From positions 3,163,501 through 3,227,500 of the forward strand of contig CP126168.1 of the NCBI GenBank assembly GCA_032881465.1: 64,000 bases of DNA. Direction: 5' to 3'. This document shows, in pieces, positions 25,853 to 34,678 of the stretch. The notes under the pieces were generated by a model that was not told where the DNA came from, searched no databases, and was given only the letters and a program-made list of their open reading frames with translations. How positions within the stretch are numbered: position 1 is the stretch's first letter; every line of letters begins with the position of its first letter. Both the position numbers and the translations under genes were made by a program. This stretch comes from Parvibaculaceae bacterium PLY_AMNH_Bact1 (GTDB lineage: Bacteria > Pseudomonadota > Alphaproteobacteria > Parvibaculales > Parvibaculaceae).

Positions 25853-27031
25853 ATGGGTACAAGTGCAGACAAATCCGGCAATCAGTCCCGGAGCCAAGAG
25901 GAGCAGGCGTTGGCGTTTGAAATGGTCACATTTCAATCAGACGAGCCCTTGCGCCTCGACTCCGGCGTCGACCTCCGTCCAATTGTGCAGGCCTACAATA
26001 CCTATGGGACCCTGAACGCCGACAAAACCAACGCGGTTCTGGTATGTCACGCCTTAACCGGCGATCAGCATGCGGCGAACGTTCATCCGGCGACCGGCAA
26101 AGAGGGTTGGTGGCGGCTGATGATAGGGCCGGGCCGTCCCATCGATACCAACCGGTTTTTTGTCATTTGTCCAAATGCGTTAGGGGGCTGCCAAGGCACG
26201 ACGGGCCCAGCATCCATCAACCCTGCGACTGACAAGCCCTATGGTCTTGATTTCCCCGTCATCACCATCGCCGACATGGTGCGCGCGCAGGTACAGCTTG
26301 TCGATCATCTGGGCATCGACAAACTCTTCTGCGTGATCGGCGGCTCCATGGGTGGCATGCAGGCATTGCAATGGGCGAGCGCTTATCCTGATCGCGTGTT
26401 CTCCTGCGTCCCAATAGCGACAGCGGCACGGCACTCCGCACAGAATATCGCTTTTCATGAAGTCGGGCGCCAAGCGATCCAAGCAGATCCAGACTGGCGT
26501 GACGGCGCCTATTATGAGCATGGGACGAGACCTCGTAAGGGCCTCGCGGTCGCCCGCATGGCCGCCCACATTACTTATCTCTCCGAGGGATCGCTCTACC
26601 AAAAGTTTGACCGAAACCTTCAGGACCGTGATGAAGTTACCTATGGGTTTGGACCCGACTTTCAGATTGAGAGCTATTTACGACATCAAGGATCGTCCTT
26701 CGTCGACCGCTTTGACGCAAATTCCTATCTCTACATCACCCGCGCCACGGACTATTTCGACCTTGCAGCCAGCTACAATGATTCACTGGCGAAAGCCTTC
26801 CAAGACACCGAAACCCGTTTTTGCGTGGTCTCCTTCACCAGTGATTGGCATTACCCGACCATCTACAACAAGCAAATCGTACATGCGCTGAATGCAGCCG
26901 CTGCAAATGTGAGCTTTGTGGAAATCGAGTCTGACAAAGGACACGATGCCTTTTTCCTGGATGAACCGGAAATGTTCTCCACGCTCCAGGGTTTCATTGA
27001 TAGCGCGGCTGAACGGCGGGGCCTGAAATAA
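25853..27031 (+). CDS. metX: homoserine O-acyltransferase (MetX)
   Basis: Activates homoserine by acyl transfer (acetyl-CoA or, in some alphaproteobacteria, succinyl-CoA) for methionine synthesis. The 392-residue alpha/beta-hydrolase-fold protein has [27 protein letters not shown], the nucleophile [13 protein letters not shown] and the late Asp and His in SFTSDWHYP and KGHDAFF. The acyl donor cannot be told from sequence by eye. A good promoter and a structured leader precede it. The stop TAA shares a base with the ATG of metW (TAATG), so the two are coupled, as usual. Confidence 0.95.
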   Translation: MGTSADKSGNQSRSQEEQALAFEMVTFQSDEPLRLDSGVDLRPIVQAYNTYGTLNADKTNAVLVCHALTGDQHAANVHPATGKEGWWRLMIGPGRPIDTNRFFVICPNALGGCQGTTGPASINPATDKPYGLDFPVITIADMVRAQVQLVDHLGIDKLFCVIGGSMGGMQALQWASAYPDRVFSCVPIATAARHSAQNIAFHEVGRQAIQADPDWRDGAYYEHGTRPRKGLAVARMAAHITYLSEGSLYQKFDRNLQDRDEVTYGFGPDFQIESYLRHQGSSFVDRFDANSYLYITRATDYFDLAASYNDSLAKAFQDTETRFCVVSFTSDWHYPTIYNKQIVHALNAAAANVSFVEIESDKGHDAFFLDEPEMFSTLQGFIDSAAERRGLK

Positions 27032-27648
27032 TGGCGCTGAAACCCCTCGACAATCGCCGCGACCTTTCCATCATCGCAGATCTCGTAGAACCCTCTTCCC
27101 GTGTGCTCGACGTCGGCTGCGGCGAAGGCGAGTTGTTAGAAATTCTGGCGACAAAACGCAATGTGGATGGCCGGGGTGTCGAGCTTTCTCAGGAAGGCGT
27201 GAACGCCTGCGTAACCCGCGGCCTGTCTGTGATTCAAGGCGATGCCGATCAGGACTTGGGCGACTACCCCAAGGATGCCTTTGACTACGTGATTTTGAGC
27301 AAAACCATTCAGGCAACACGAAATCCAGGCACCGTCCTGCGCCAAATGAGACGGATCGGCCGGCACGTGATTGTGTCCTTTCCAAATTTCGGACACTGGA
27401 AAATAAGAGTTCAGCTTGGTCTCTTGGGCCGCATGCCCGAAACAGATACTCTGTCGGACAAATGGTACGAAACACCCAACATCCATCTCTGCACAGTGAA
27501 AGACTTTGTTGATCTTTGTAACGACTTAGACTTGGAAGTCGTGCAAGGCCTCATGCTGTCAGGCGGTACCGTGCGCCAGGCAAGCAATCCCGGCTTTTTT
27601 GACAATCTGTTCGCTGAAGAAGCGGTCTTTTTGCTCAAACGCCGCTAA
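27031..27648 (+). CDS. metW: methionine biosynthesis protein MetW
   Basis: A 205-residue class I methyltransferase-fold protein, the regular partner of MetX in alpha-, beta- and gammaproteobacteria; in some species MetW is needed for MetX activity. Motif I is VLDVGCGEGELLEILA, followed by DYVILSKTIQATRNP and SFPNFGHWKIRVQLG, both typical of MetW. Its start overlaps the metX stop. It converges with the PII gene with only ten bases between stops. Confidence 0.96.
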   Translation: MALKPLDNRRDLSIIADLVEPSSRVLDVGCGEGELLEILATKRNVDGRGVELSQEGVNACVTRGLSVIQGDADQDLGDYPKDAFDYVILSKTIQATRNPGTVLRQMRRIGRHVIVSFPNFGHWKIRVQLGLLGRMPETDTLSDKWYETPNIHLCTVKDFVDLCNDLDLEVVQGLMLSGGTVRQASNPGFFDNLFAEEAVFLLKRR

Positions 27649-27658
27649 GCAGAGTTCC

Positions 27659-28003
27659 TCAAGCGCCGATCGCTTCCGAATCCCGTTCACCTGTCCGGAT
27701 CCGAACCGCTGACGCCATATCCATCACAAATACTTTGCCATCGCCGATCTTACCTGTCGAAGCGGTCTTGCAGATCGTGTCGACAACGTTGTCGACGACC
27801 GAATCTTCGACGGCGATCTCAAAACGAACCTTAGGCACCAGCGTGACCTGATATTCAGCTCCTCGGTAAACTTCCGTCTGTCCTTTTTGGCGACCGTGCC
27901 CCTTCACCTCGCTCACCGTCAGGCCGGAAATACCGATCTCCGCAAGCGCATCCATCACAGGCTCGGTTACCGCGGGTTTCACAATAGCGACGATCATTTT
28001 CAT
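27659..28003 (-). CDS. glnK: PII family nitrogen regulatory protein
   Basis: A 114-residue PII signal protein that senses 2-oxoglutarate, ATP/ADP and usually glutamine through uridylylation. The T-loop reads GHGRQKGQTEVYRGAEYQVTL, with the uridylylation Tyr (second Tyr, YQV) and the first Tyr both present. The nucleotide-binding B-loop TGKIGDGKVFV and the C-loop RIRTGERD are intact. No amtB or glnA lies beside it, so its target here is not given by context and glnB is equally possible as a name. It starts 14 bp after the methyltransferase stop on the same strand, so the two may be one transcript. Confidence 0.93.
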   Translation of the reverse strand: MKMIVAIVKPAVTEPVMDALAEIGISGLTVSEVKGHGRQKGQTEVYRGAEYQVTLVPKVRFEIAVEDSVVDNVVDTICKTASTGKIGDGKVFVMDMASAVRIRTGERDSEAIGA

Positions 28004-28017
28004 TTGGGGGCCTTTAA

Positions 28018-28815
28018 CTAGTCAGGTTTGTGGTCTGAGCGCGGCATGGTGGCCGATCCCGTCCGTCCTGTCACGTTTCCCGTGACATTGCCTGCTGCCA
28101 AACGACCAACAGGCGCTGACAACCTACGTCGAACACCATTCTCAGCGGCCAGCGGCGGCGTCACGTACATCTGCTTGGCCGCCTCAACCAAAATCACACC
28201 GGCAAATCGACCACCACTGATGCGCCCCAGCCGCTCCCACGCCAAAGCCGAGCGTATGAAGGGGCGGACGCCAAATGGGGGAACAAAGAGACAGGAGCGC
28301 CAGAGCGTCGGCGTGAACATGGCACCACGAAGCAATTCAGTGAGCTGCATTCGGGTGAAGGGCCGGCCATGGCCAAACGGTGTTTTATCTCGTCGTGCCC
28401 AGAAGCCATGTCTGTTGGGCGCGACGATGAGCAACCGACCGCCCGGCGCCAGCACCTGCCAGGCTTGGCGCAACAAGGCACGCAGCGCTTCACTATTTTC
28501 GACAGAATGCACAAGAACCAGTCTGTCCACACATTCATCGGGCAACGGAAGATGTGTCTCGTCTGCCAGCGTCACAAGGCCCGGCCCGTTCAAAGGCCAC
28601 CTCACCACGCCCTGTTCAGCAGGCATCAGGGCCAGCACCCGCGTCGCTTCGCCGAGAAAGGGGCGGAGATAAGGAGTGGCATATCCAAACCCGGCAACCG
28701 TCATGCCGGACACATTCGGCCAGACATTCCGCAATTGGTGCCCAATCACGCGCCGCGCAACCCGTCCCAACGGCTTGGTATAAAAGCTCCTGAGATCAAC
28801 AACATCTGGATACAT
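28018..28815 (-). CDS. class I SAM-dependent methyltransferase
   Basis: A 265-residue protein. The SAM-binding region is modified: VAGFGYATPYLRPFL stands where motif I (GxGxG) is expected, then LPLPDECVDRLVLVHSVENSEALRALLRQAWQVLAPGGRLLIVAPNR, which is the motif IV-VI part of Methyltransf_11 proteins. The N-terminus (FYTKPLGRVARRVIGHQLR) is characteristic of an alphaproteobacterial group typically divergent from gloB, as here. Substrate unknown. The start is the ATG at 28815; a GTG at 28821 is the alternative. The Pro/Gly/Thr-rich C-terminus (NVTGNVTGRTG) is likely disordered. Confidence 0.82.
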   Translation of the reverse strand: MYPDVVDLRSFYTKPLGRVARRVIGHQLRNVWPNVSGMTVAGFGYATPYLRPFLGEATRVLALMPAEQGVVRWPLNGPGLVTLADETHLPLPDECVDRLVLVHSVENSEALRALLRQAWQVLAPGGRLLIVAPNRHGFWARRDKTPFGHGRPFTRMQLTELLRGAMFTPTLWRSCLFVPPFGVRPFIRSALAWERLGRISGGRFAGVILVEAAKQMYVTPPLAAENGVRRRLSAPVGRLAAGNVTGNVTGRTGSATMPRSDHKPD

Positions 28816-28846
28816 GGCCACAAACTACCCGATTTTGGGATGAAAC

Positions 28847-28858
28847 GGCGTTAACGCC
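28847..28858. promoter_or_regulatory. 12-bp palindrome between divergent methyltransferase and gloB
   Basis: GGCGTTAACGCC is a perfect inverted repeat in the 137-bp region shared by two divergent genes, 31 bp from the methyltransferase start. It could be an operator. No regulator gene lies beside it. Confidence 0.3.
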
Positions 28859-28952
28859 CCGTCCGAAACTGCAAAACAACCACCCAGCCTGTTCATTTTG
28901 ACACAGATCAGCGTTACCCTACCTGAAACATTTTCCTGTGCCCGGAGCAATC

Positions 28953-29723
28953 ATGTCCAAGCTTGTGATCCATCAAATACCCTGCCTCAGCGATAATTAT
29001 GGATACCTCATCCACGACCCCGAAGCCGATACAACGGCAACAATTGACACACCTGAAGTAGGGCCAATTGAGGCATCGCTAAAATCCCACGGCTGGGAGC
29101 TAACGCATATTTTGAACACCCATCACCACTATGACCATGCAGGCGGCAATCTGGAGCTCCAGGAGAAGACCGGCTGCGCCATTATCGGTCCACGCGATGA
29201 GGCGGACAAAATCCCAGGCATCGAAAAGGAAGTCGGTGATGGCGACACATTTCTGTTCGGCACACATGAGGTGCGCGTCATTGGCGTTCCTGGTCACACA
29301 CTCGGGCACATCGCCTATTATTTCGAAGAGGAAGGAGTCGCCTTTGTTGGTGATGCGCTGTTTGCCCTTGGGTGTGGACGCGTGTTCGAAGGCACACCCG
29401 ATCAGATGTGGTCCTCGCTGGAAAAACTGATGGCACTGCCAGATGAGACCACGGTCTACTGCGCCCACGAATACACACAGGCCAACGCTAAGTTCGCCGC
29501 AACAATTGAGCCCGGCAACGCGGACCTGACCGCACGGATTGCCGAGATCGATAAACTGCGTGCCCGCGGCGAACCAACGGTCCCAACGACCATCGGTCTG
29601 GAACGCAAAACAAACCCGTTTGTCCGTCCCTCCAGCGACGAAATTCAGAAGACCATCGGCCTCGCCGGCGCATCAGCTGCGGCAATCTTCACCGAAGTAC
29701 GTCACCGCAAAGACAATTTCTAA
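28953..29723 (+). CDS. gloB: hydroxyacylglutathione hydrolase (glyoxalase II)
   Basis: Hydrolyses S-lactoylglutathione to lactate and glutathione, second step of methylglyoxal detoxification. The 256-residue metallo-beta-lactamase-fold protein has the metal motif THHHYDHAGGN, GHTLGHIAYYF, the bridging Asp in FVGDALFALGCGRVFEG, and CAHEYTQANAKFA, all signatures of GloB. The C-terminal substrate-binding part ends with NPFVRP. The start at 28953 is chosen for GGAG seven bases upstream. The cupin gene follows by 27 bases. Confidence 0.96.
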   Translation: MSKLVIHQIPCLSDNYGYLIHDPEADTTATIDTPEVGPIEASLKSHGWELTHILNTHHHYDHAGGNLELQEKTGCAIIGPRDEADKIPGIEKEVGDGDTFLFGTHEVRVIGVPGHTLGHIAYYFEEEGVAFVGDALFALGCGRVFEGTPDQMWSSLEKLMALPDETTVYCAHEYTQANAKFAATIEPGNADLTARIAEIDKLRARGEPTVPTTIGLERKTNPFVRPSSDEIQKTIGLAGASAAAIFTEVRHRKDNF

Positions 29724-29750
29724 AGGGCCATCTGATCTGTGGAGTGAAGT

Positions 29751-30212
29751 ATGAGTAAGGTAACAAGCACGCTGATGTCCCCTGATCAGCTGATCGATGA
29801 GCTCGGACTAGAGCCTCATCCCGAAGGGGGCCACTTTTGCGAGACCTTCCGCGATATCCCCTGCGAAGGCCAAGAGCGCGCTCCCTCCACAGCAATCTAC
29901 TACCTTTTAAAAGCGGGCGAACGTTCTCATTGGCACCGCGTGGATGCGACAGAAATCTGGCATTGGTACGCAGGTGACCCTTTGCGCCTGTCAATTGCTG
30001 CCAATGATGAGGATAAGCCTGCGCACATGACCCTGGGCCCGGACATCTCTGCTGGGGAGCGTCCCCAGGGCATTGTCAGAAAAGATGAATGGCAGGCGGC
30101 CGAACCGTTAGGTGACTGGACACTTGTTGGCTGCACTGTTGCACCAGGTTTTGATTTCGCAGGATTTGAACTGGCGCCAAAGGGTTGGCAGCCAGGGACC
30201 ACGACAAAGTAG
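29751..30212 (+). CDS. cupin_5 (DUF985) family protein
   Basis: A 153-residue single-domain cupin. The family pattern is present: LIDELGLEPHPEGGHFCETFRD, AIYYLLKAGERSHWHRVDATEIWHWYAGDPL (metal-type histidines) and late GCTVAPGFDFAGFELAP. Members bind small molecules or metals, and no reaction is assigned. It follows gloB by 27 bases and the deacetylase begins 32 bases after its stop, so gloB-cupin-deacetylase-YcbK-like may be one operon. Confidence 0.9.
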   Translation: MSKVTSTLMSPDQLIDELGLEPHPEGGHFCETFRDIPCEGQERAPSTAIYYLLKAGERSHWHRVDATEIWHWYAGDPLRLSIAANDEDKPAHMTLGPDISAGERPQGIVRKDEWQAAEPLGDWTLVGCTVAPGFDFAGFELAPKGWQPGTTTK

Positions 30213-30244
30213 CAGACATTGGCGTCTCTACGGGGGGTGGGGAA

Positions 30245-31126
30245 ATGAGAACAACACTATTCAGCCTATGCGTACTTTGCCTTGCATTTTCAGCCTCTGC
30301 GACAGCACAGGCCGAAGAGCAGTCAGCGGCCTGTATTGAGGCCGGTGGCCCAAGTCGCACCGTCGTGGTCCCAGACACGGTTCAGAGCTACGGCACCATG
30401 CAATATGCCCGCACAGTAGATCTTGAACCAAAGGAAGTGGTTCTGACGTTCGATGATGGACCTGATCCAGACGTCACCCCAAGCATCCTGGATACGCTCG
30501 ACAAATACTGCGTCAAAGCAACCTTCTTCTTCACAGGGCATCGGGCGGAACGCTACCCCCATCTGGTGCGCGAGGCAGCGCTCCGGGGGCACACAATTGC
30601 CTCACACTCCTATTCACACCCCAGCAACCTAAGGCGCCTAAGCTGGAACCGGGCAACAAGGCAGATCACCAGAGGCATATCAGAGATCCAAGCCGCGCTG
30701 GATGGCGCCCCCGAAACAGCAAAAATCGACGTAGCCCCCTTTTTCCGCTTCCCCGGCCTCAATCACTCAACTGCCCTGCGGGGTTGGTTGGCCGCACGGA
30801 ACATTTCGACCTTCTCCTGCGATGTCGGTACCGACGACTGGAGACGTATCTCATCTCGCGCCGTGGTCTACCGCGCTGTGCGAAACATCCGCTCCAAAAG
30901 CGGCGGGATCGTCATCTTTCACGACACCAAACAGAGGACTGCAGCCGCTCTGCCTTTCGTCCTGAACCAGATCCGAAATGAAGGCTACCGTGTCGCCCAT
31001 ATGGTGCCAGAACGCGACATGCCTACAGAACAGGCACATAACGCGGAACAACCATCAAGCGGCGGAAATATTGAAATACCGTCACTTGAGACTTCCACTG
31101 ATCTTTCGCTAAGGTCTGCCCTATGA
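30245..31126 (+). CDS. exported polysaccharide deacetylase (NodB domain)
   Basis: A 293-residue protein with a signal peptide (about 1-22, ending in ATAQA). Its NodB homology domain has motif 1 LTFDDGPDPDVTPS (catalytic base and metal Asp), motif 2 HTIASHSYSHPSN (metal His pair), motif 3 FFRFPGLN and late IVIFHDTK. It should remove acetyl groups from an extracellular or periplasmic polysaccharide; the substrate is not known. The start at 30245 is chosen for GGGGTGGGG just upstream and the proper signal peptide. Its stop overlaps the next start (ATGA), pairing it with a cell-wall peptidase-like protein. Confidence 0.9.
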   Translation: MRTTLFSLCVLCLAFSASATAQAEEQSAACIEAGGPSRTVVVPDTVQSYGTMQYARTVDLEPKEVVLTFDDGPDPDVTPSILDTLDKYCVKATFFFTGHRAERYPHLVREAALRGHTIASHSYSHPSNLRRLSWNRATRQITRGISEIQAALDGAPETAKIDVAPFFRFPGLNHSTALRGWLAARNISTFSCDVGTDDWRRISSRAVVYRAVRNIRSKSGGIVIFHDTKQRTAAALPFVLNQIRNEGYRVAHMVPERDMPTEQAHNAEQPSSGGNIEIPSLETSTDLSLRSAL

Positions 31127-31719
31127 AGAAGCTGCGCCACATAAGCACACCCAGCCGACGTAGGATCCTCTCAAGCGGACTTGCCGTCGCAAGCGCCCTT
31201 GTGACGCCTGCGATCGTGCAAGCTCAAGCGCCCTACAAACGAACATTGCGCATGCAGAGCCTAAATTCCGGCGAAAGACTGACCATCACTTATTGGGCGG
31301 ACGGTGAACATCTGGCTGAGACATTCAGCGCCATCAATTGGTTCATGAGAGACCTGAGAACCAACACCACCACACAGATGAGCACAGACCTGCTGGATCT
31401 TATGTGGGAAATAGATCAGTTAACCCCCTCCCGTGCCCCGCTCTACACAATGTCTGGCTATCGCTCGCCGACCACCAATGCCCGCCTGGCAGCACGGTCT
31501 GAAGGGGTCGCTGAAAACAGCTTCCACATGCAGGGGATGGCTATGGACCTGACCCAAGACTTCAACGATGTCGGCATGCTCTACCGCGTCGCAAAATCCT
31601 TAGGCAAAGGCGGAGCTGGCTACTATCCAACAAGCCGGCCATTCGTACATCTGGACGTGGGACCACCAGGAACCTGGGTCTATCCAGCGCCTGGGCGAGG
31701 CGACGACAGCGTCAGCTAG
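31123..31719 (+). CDS. DUF882 / YcbK-like peptidase M15 family protein
   Basis: A 198-residue exported protein of the YcbK (MepK) group, zinc enzymes related to D,D-carboxypeptidases that cut peptidoglycan crosslinks. The N-terminus has a twin-arginine-like motif (SRRRILSSG) before a hydrophobic stretch and a cleavage site near QAQA. Zinc-site motifs: GYRSPTTNARLAARS, SFHMQGMAMDLTQ and FVHLDVGPPGTW. Overlap with the deacetylase gene suggests joint envelope remodelling. Confidence 0.9.
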   Translation: MKKLRHISTPSRRRILSSGLAVASALVTPAIVQAQAPYKRTLRMQSLNSGERLTITYWADGEHLAETFSAINWFMRDLRTNTTTQMSTDLLDLMWEIDQLTPSRAPLYTMSGYRSPTTNARLAARSEGVAENSFHMQGMAMDLTQDFNDVGMLYRVAKSLGKGGAGYYPTSRPFVHLDVGPPGTWVYPAPGRGDDSVS

Positions 31720-31810
31720 CCCCAAGCTGCATACCCTCTCCTGGATAGGGAGAGCAGAAATTGGTCCTACGCCGGAATTTCCAGGCTTTTGGCCGGTCCT
31801 TCAGCAATGA

Positions 31811-31834
31811 GTAATTGTTGCGATGCACAATTAC
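31811..31834. promoter_or_regulatory. 24-bp palindrome before phaR (candidate PhaR operator)
   Basis: GTAATTGT (31811-31818) and ACAATTAC (31827-31834) are perfect 8-bp arms around TGCGATGC. Across the centre one reads TGC-GAT-GCA, the core of the CTGC-N3-GCAG type of site reported for PhaR in Rhodobacter and Paracoccus. It lies in the 316-bp region before phaR (31720-32035), which otherwise shows no gene, so autoregulation by PhaR is plausible. Confidence 0.45.
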
Positions 31835-32035
31835 CTCCTCAGAGATTGAGAGATATTCGACCTAACTCGTATCAGGAGAACAGGAAAAGCGCCGGAAACG
31901 GATAGAAGAACGGCAATGTGCCACCTTTTGGCCTACCGCGATGCACCAACAGACTTGCGCATTGCAACACTGCCGCGCAACAATGACAAGAAACAAGGCC
32001 GGTCCGGACCACCACACTATTGGACGGCCAGAATA

Positions 32036-32659
32036 ATGAGGCGATCTTTGGCAAAGAAGAAACCAGTTGCCGGCGAACCGATTACCATCAAGAAATATGC
32101 AAATCGGCGGCTCTACAATACAGCGACCAGCTCTTACGTAACGCTGGAAGACCTCGCGACCATGGTGCGCGAAGGTCAGGACTTTCTTGTGCATGACGCC
32201 AAAACTTCAGAAGACCTGACAAGATCAGTCCTTACCCAGATCATATTCGAGCAGGAACAAAAAGGTCATAACCTTTTGCCGGTCCCCTTCCTGCGCCAAC
32301 TGATCAGTTTTTATGGCGACAGTCTTCAGGGATTTGTGCCGTCATATTTGGAAATGAGCATGAATACGTTTTCCGAAGAACGCTCAAAGCTCGTTGACAA
32401 GATGACATCGGCCTTTGGGGGCAAAGAACGGTTCGACCAGTTTGAAGAACAGATCCGCCGGAACATTTCAATGTTTGAAGAAGCGATCCGGATGTTCTCG
32501 CCCTTCGCCCTGCGCTCCGACAATAATCGCGGAGAGAAATCAGCTGATGCAGAAAAGGCTGCCGCAGGCGAGGGAGACGATCTGGAAACGGTCAAGCAGC
32601 AACTCAAGGAAATTCAGAAAGAGCTTGCGGCTCTCTCCGGAAAAGAAAAAGAAAAGTGA
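32036..32659 (+). CDS. phaR: polyhydroxyalkanoate synthesis repressor PhaR
   Basis: DNA-binding repressor that senses polyhydroxyalkanoate and controls phasin and PHA genes. The 207-residue protein has the DNA-binding domain ITIKKYANRRLYNTATSSYVTLEDLATMVREGQDFLVHDAKTSEDLTRSVLTQIIFEQE (first about 75 residues, shown here broken by function: KKYANRRLYNT is the signature), a PHB-accumulation domain and a helical C-terminus that is charged and coiled (GDDLETVKQQLKEIQKELA). The start at 32036 fits the family; the longer frame upstream has no support. A palindrome with a PhaR-like core lies about 200 bp before it. No phaC or phaP lies in the window. Confidence 0.93.
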   Translation: MRRSLAKKKPVAGEPITIKKYANRRLYNTATSSYVTLEDLATMVREGQDFLVHDAKTSEDLTRSVLTQIIFEQEQKGHNLLPVPFLRQLISFYGDSLQGFVPSYLEMSMNTFSEERSKLVDKMTSAFGGKERFDQFEEQIRRNISMFEEAIRMFSPFALRSDNNRGEKSADAEKAAAGEGDDLETVKQQLKEIQKELAALSGKEKEK

Positions 32660-32669
32660 TAAACAGCCG

Positions 32670-34493
32670 CTAAGAAGCGGCGCGAGCATCGTCCTTCGAT
32701 GTAGTTTCAGTATTCTGCGCACCCTCACGCCAGGGAGGAAGAAGCACAGGTTCCCCAACATGGAAACCTTGCAGGTATTCCACGCCAATTTCACGCAAGT
32801 AATCAATCTCCCCCTGACAGGTGACAAACTCTGCCACCGTGGGCAGACCAAAGTTCCGCGCAAGATCTACAAAACTTCTTAAGAACATCTGGTTGTCCGG
32901 CTTGTCCACTAGCCCCTCGACAAACGAGCCATCGATTTTGACCATGTCAACATCAAGGCACTTCAGGTTCCTGAACGAAGTGTATCCAGCGCCAAAATCA
33001 TCAATAGCCACCTTTGAGCCCTGATTTCGAATGGTCTGAACAAACTGCTGACTCTCGCTAATTTCTTCAATAGCAACCGTCTCGGTAATCTCAACCACAA
33101 GCCGCTCCGCAGCGCCGGGATTGGACTTCGTCAGCGCAATGAACATATCGAGCCAGACCCTATCGGTAATTGTATAGCCTGATACGTTTATGGCGAGCTG
33201 AGGCTTACTTGTATGGACAAGTTCCTCAAAAGCCAATTCCAGAACGCGGTGATCAATCAAACGCACGAGGCCGAGTTTCTCTGCAATCGGGATAAACTGT
33301 CCGGCTGGCACAACCTCACCATCCCGCTGGCGCAAACGGATCAGCGTTTCATGAAGTACCGGGTCCAGAGTTTCTGAGGAAACAAGCGGTTGGAACGCCA
33401 ACGTCAACCGCCGTTCATTAAGTGCCGCAAGAAGCTCGTCGGCAATCTTCAGATTGCTCCGGCGGGCTTGATCGCGTTCCGGACAATGGTGAAACGCAGC
33501 ATAGGAAGCACGACGGGAATGTTTGGCTTCCGCAAGCGCTTCTTCCGCCCGCATCATTGCCTCCTGAGCCGTTTTGGCACTTGCAGGCAGTGAGACACAA
33601 CCGATGGACACAGTGGAGGCGACCGGGCCAGCATCGATCTCGATCACCAGATCGCGCACAACACTCAGCAGCCGCTCAGTCGTCGCATGCATTTGTTTTT
33701 CAGAGCAATTTGACAGGATGATACCAAACTTGTTGCCAGAACACCTGCCAATCACATCCGTGCCGCGTAGCTCTCCAAGCAAACGATTGCCAACTGCGAC
33801 AATCATCTGGTCAGCTACATCAAAGCCATAGGCTTCATTGATCAAAGCGAGGTTATCAATGGCCGCAACCAGATAGGCGCCCTGCCGCTCATTACGCCGC
33901 AGGTCGACCAGCGTCTCGCCAAGAAGTTCTTTCAGGCGCGCGCGATTAACATGCCCCGTAAGTTCGTCATAGGTGACCAGAAAGGTGAGTTCCTCATCGC
34001 GCTGGCGGCGGCCTGTAATTATGCGAACAACACCAACCGCGCGCACGGGGCGACCTTCAGAATCGCCAAACCAACGCCCGCGATCTTCCACCCAATGCTC
34101 TTCGCCTTGATCATTCTTGATCGCATATTCAATCTGATAGGCAACACCTGATCCATTATCGCGCAGTCCTTCGGTCACGATGGCCTCGTAACGCGTCGTT
34201 CCTTTGCCAGTCACGAGGCGCGATGCATACCCACGGCCCGAAGAGAGTGCGGATGGTTGATCAATTCCCAAAACGGCAGAAACATTGTCAGCCCAAACGA
34301 TATCGTCTTTGTCGAGAGCCCACTCATAGAACACATCGCCCACTTCAGCGATGGCTTCCAGGCCAAGCGAGTCAAGCTTGGCTCCACCAAGGGTAACTTC
34401 ATCTGGGCTCGATGGCAGGTCAGAGCTTTCGCCTGTCCCTGCATTTTGCCCGCGCCAATTCCGTCGATCACGCAACACTATCCAACACCCCAT
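32670..34493 (-). CDS. PAS-GGDEF-EAL protein with degenerate GGDEF
   Basis: A 607-residue signalling protein. A PAS domain (about 45-160, ending VRIITGRRQRDEE) leads to a GGDEF domain (about 165-325) whose active-site loop is SGNKF (252-256) instead of GGDEF, so diguanylate cyclase activity is unlikely. The EAL domain (about 345-590) has ETL (382-384) in place of EAL but keeps the metal Glu, VVEITET, DDFGAGYTSF, VKIDGSF and LQGFHVGEP, so c-di-GMP hydrolysis or binding remains possible. There is no transmembrane segment. The start at 34493 lacks a clear ribosome-binding site. It converges with phaR, ten bases between stops. Confidence 0.88.
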   Translation of the reverse strand: MGCWIVLRDRRNWRGQNAGTGESSDLPSSPDEVTLGGAKLDSLGLEAIAEVGDVFYEWALDKDDIVWADNVSAVLGIDQPSALSSGRGYASRLVTGKGTTRYEAIVTEGLRDNGSGVAYQIEYAIKNDQGEEHWVEDRGRWFGDSEGRPVRAVGVVRIITGRRQRDEELTFLVTYDELTGHVNRARLKELLGETLVDLRRNERQGAYLVAAIDNLALINEAYGFDVADQMIVAVGNRLLGELRGTDVIGRCSGNKFGIILSNCSEKQMHATTERLLSVVRDLVIEIDAGPVASTVSIGCVSLPASAKTAQEAMMRAEEALAEAKHSRRASYAAFHHCPERDQARRSNLKIADELLAALNERRLTLAFQPLVSSETLDPVLHETLIRLRQRDGEVVPAGQFIPIAEKLGLVRLIDHRVLELAFEELVHTSKPQLAINVSGYTITDRVWLDMFIALTKSNPGAAERLVVEITETVAIEEISESQQFVQTIRNQGSKVAIDDFGAGYTSFRNLKCLDVDMVKIDGSFVEGLVDKPDNQMFLRSFVDLARNFGLPTVAEFVTCQGEIDYLREIGVEYLQGFHVGEPVLLPPWREGAQNTETTSKDDARAAS

Positions 34494-34678
34494 TTACAAA
34501 CCGGTGGTCCCGGCCAGATCCGCAAACCTGCGGTACGCCTGTGTACAAGGATGATTTTGGACCAGCCCTGTTAAGAAAGGGCCAAGGAACATTGCGAAGA
34601 AAAGCCTAAAATTATTGGTTAAACCCGAGAAACTGTTCCAATCCGGGACAACATCACTGGCCGAGTTCTTGCTCCTCA

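Noticed and set aside
31732-31753. CTCTCC...GGAGAG hairpin after the YcbK-like gene
   Set aside because: Short stem with a bulge and no T run; not convincing as a terminator.
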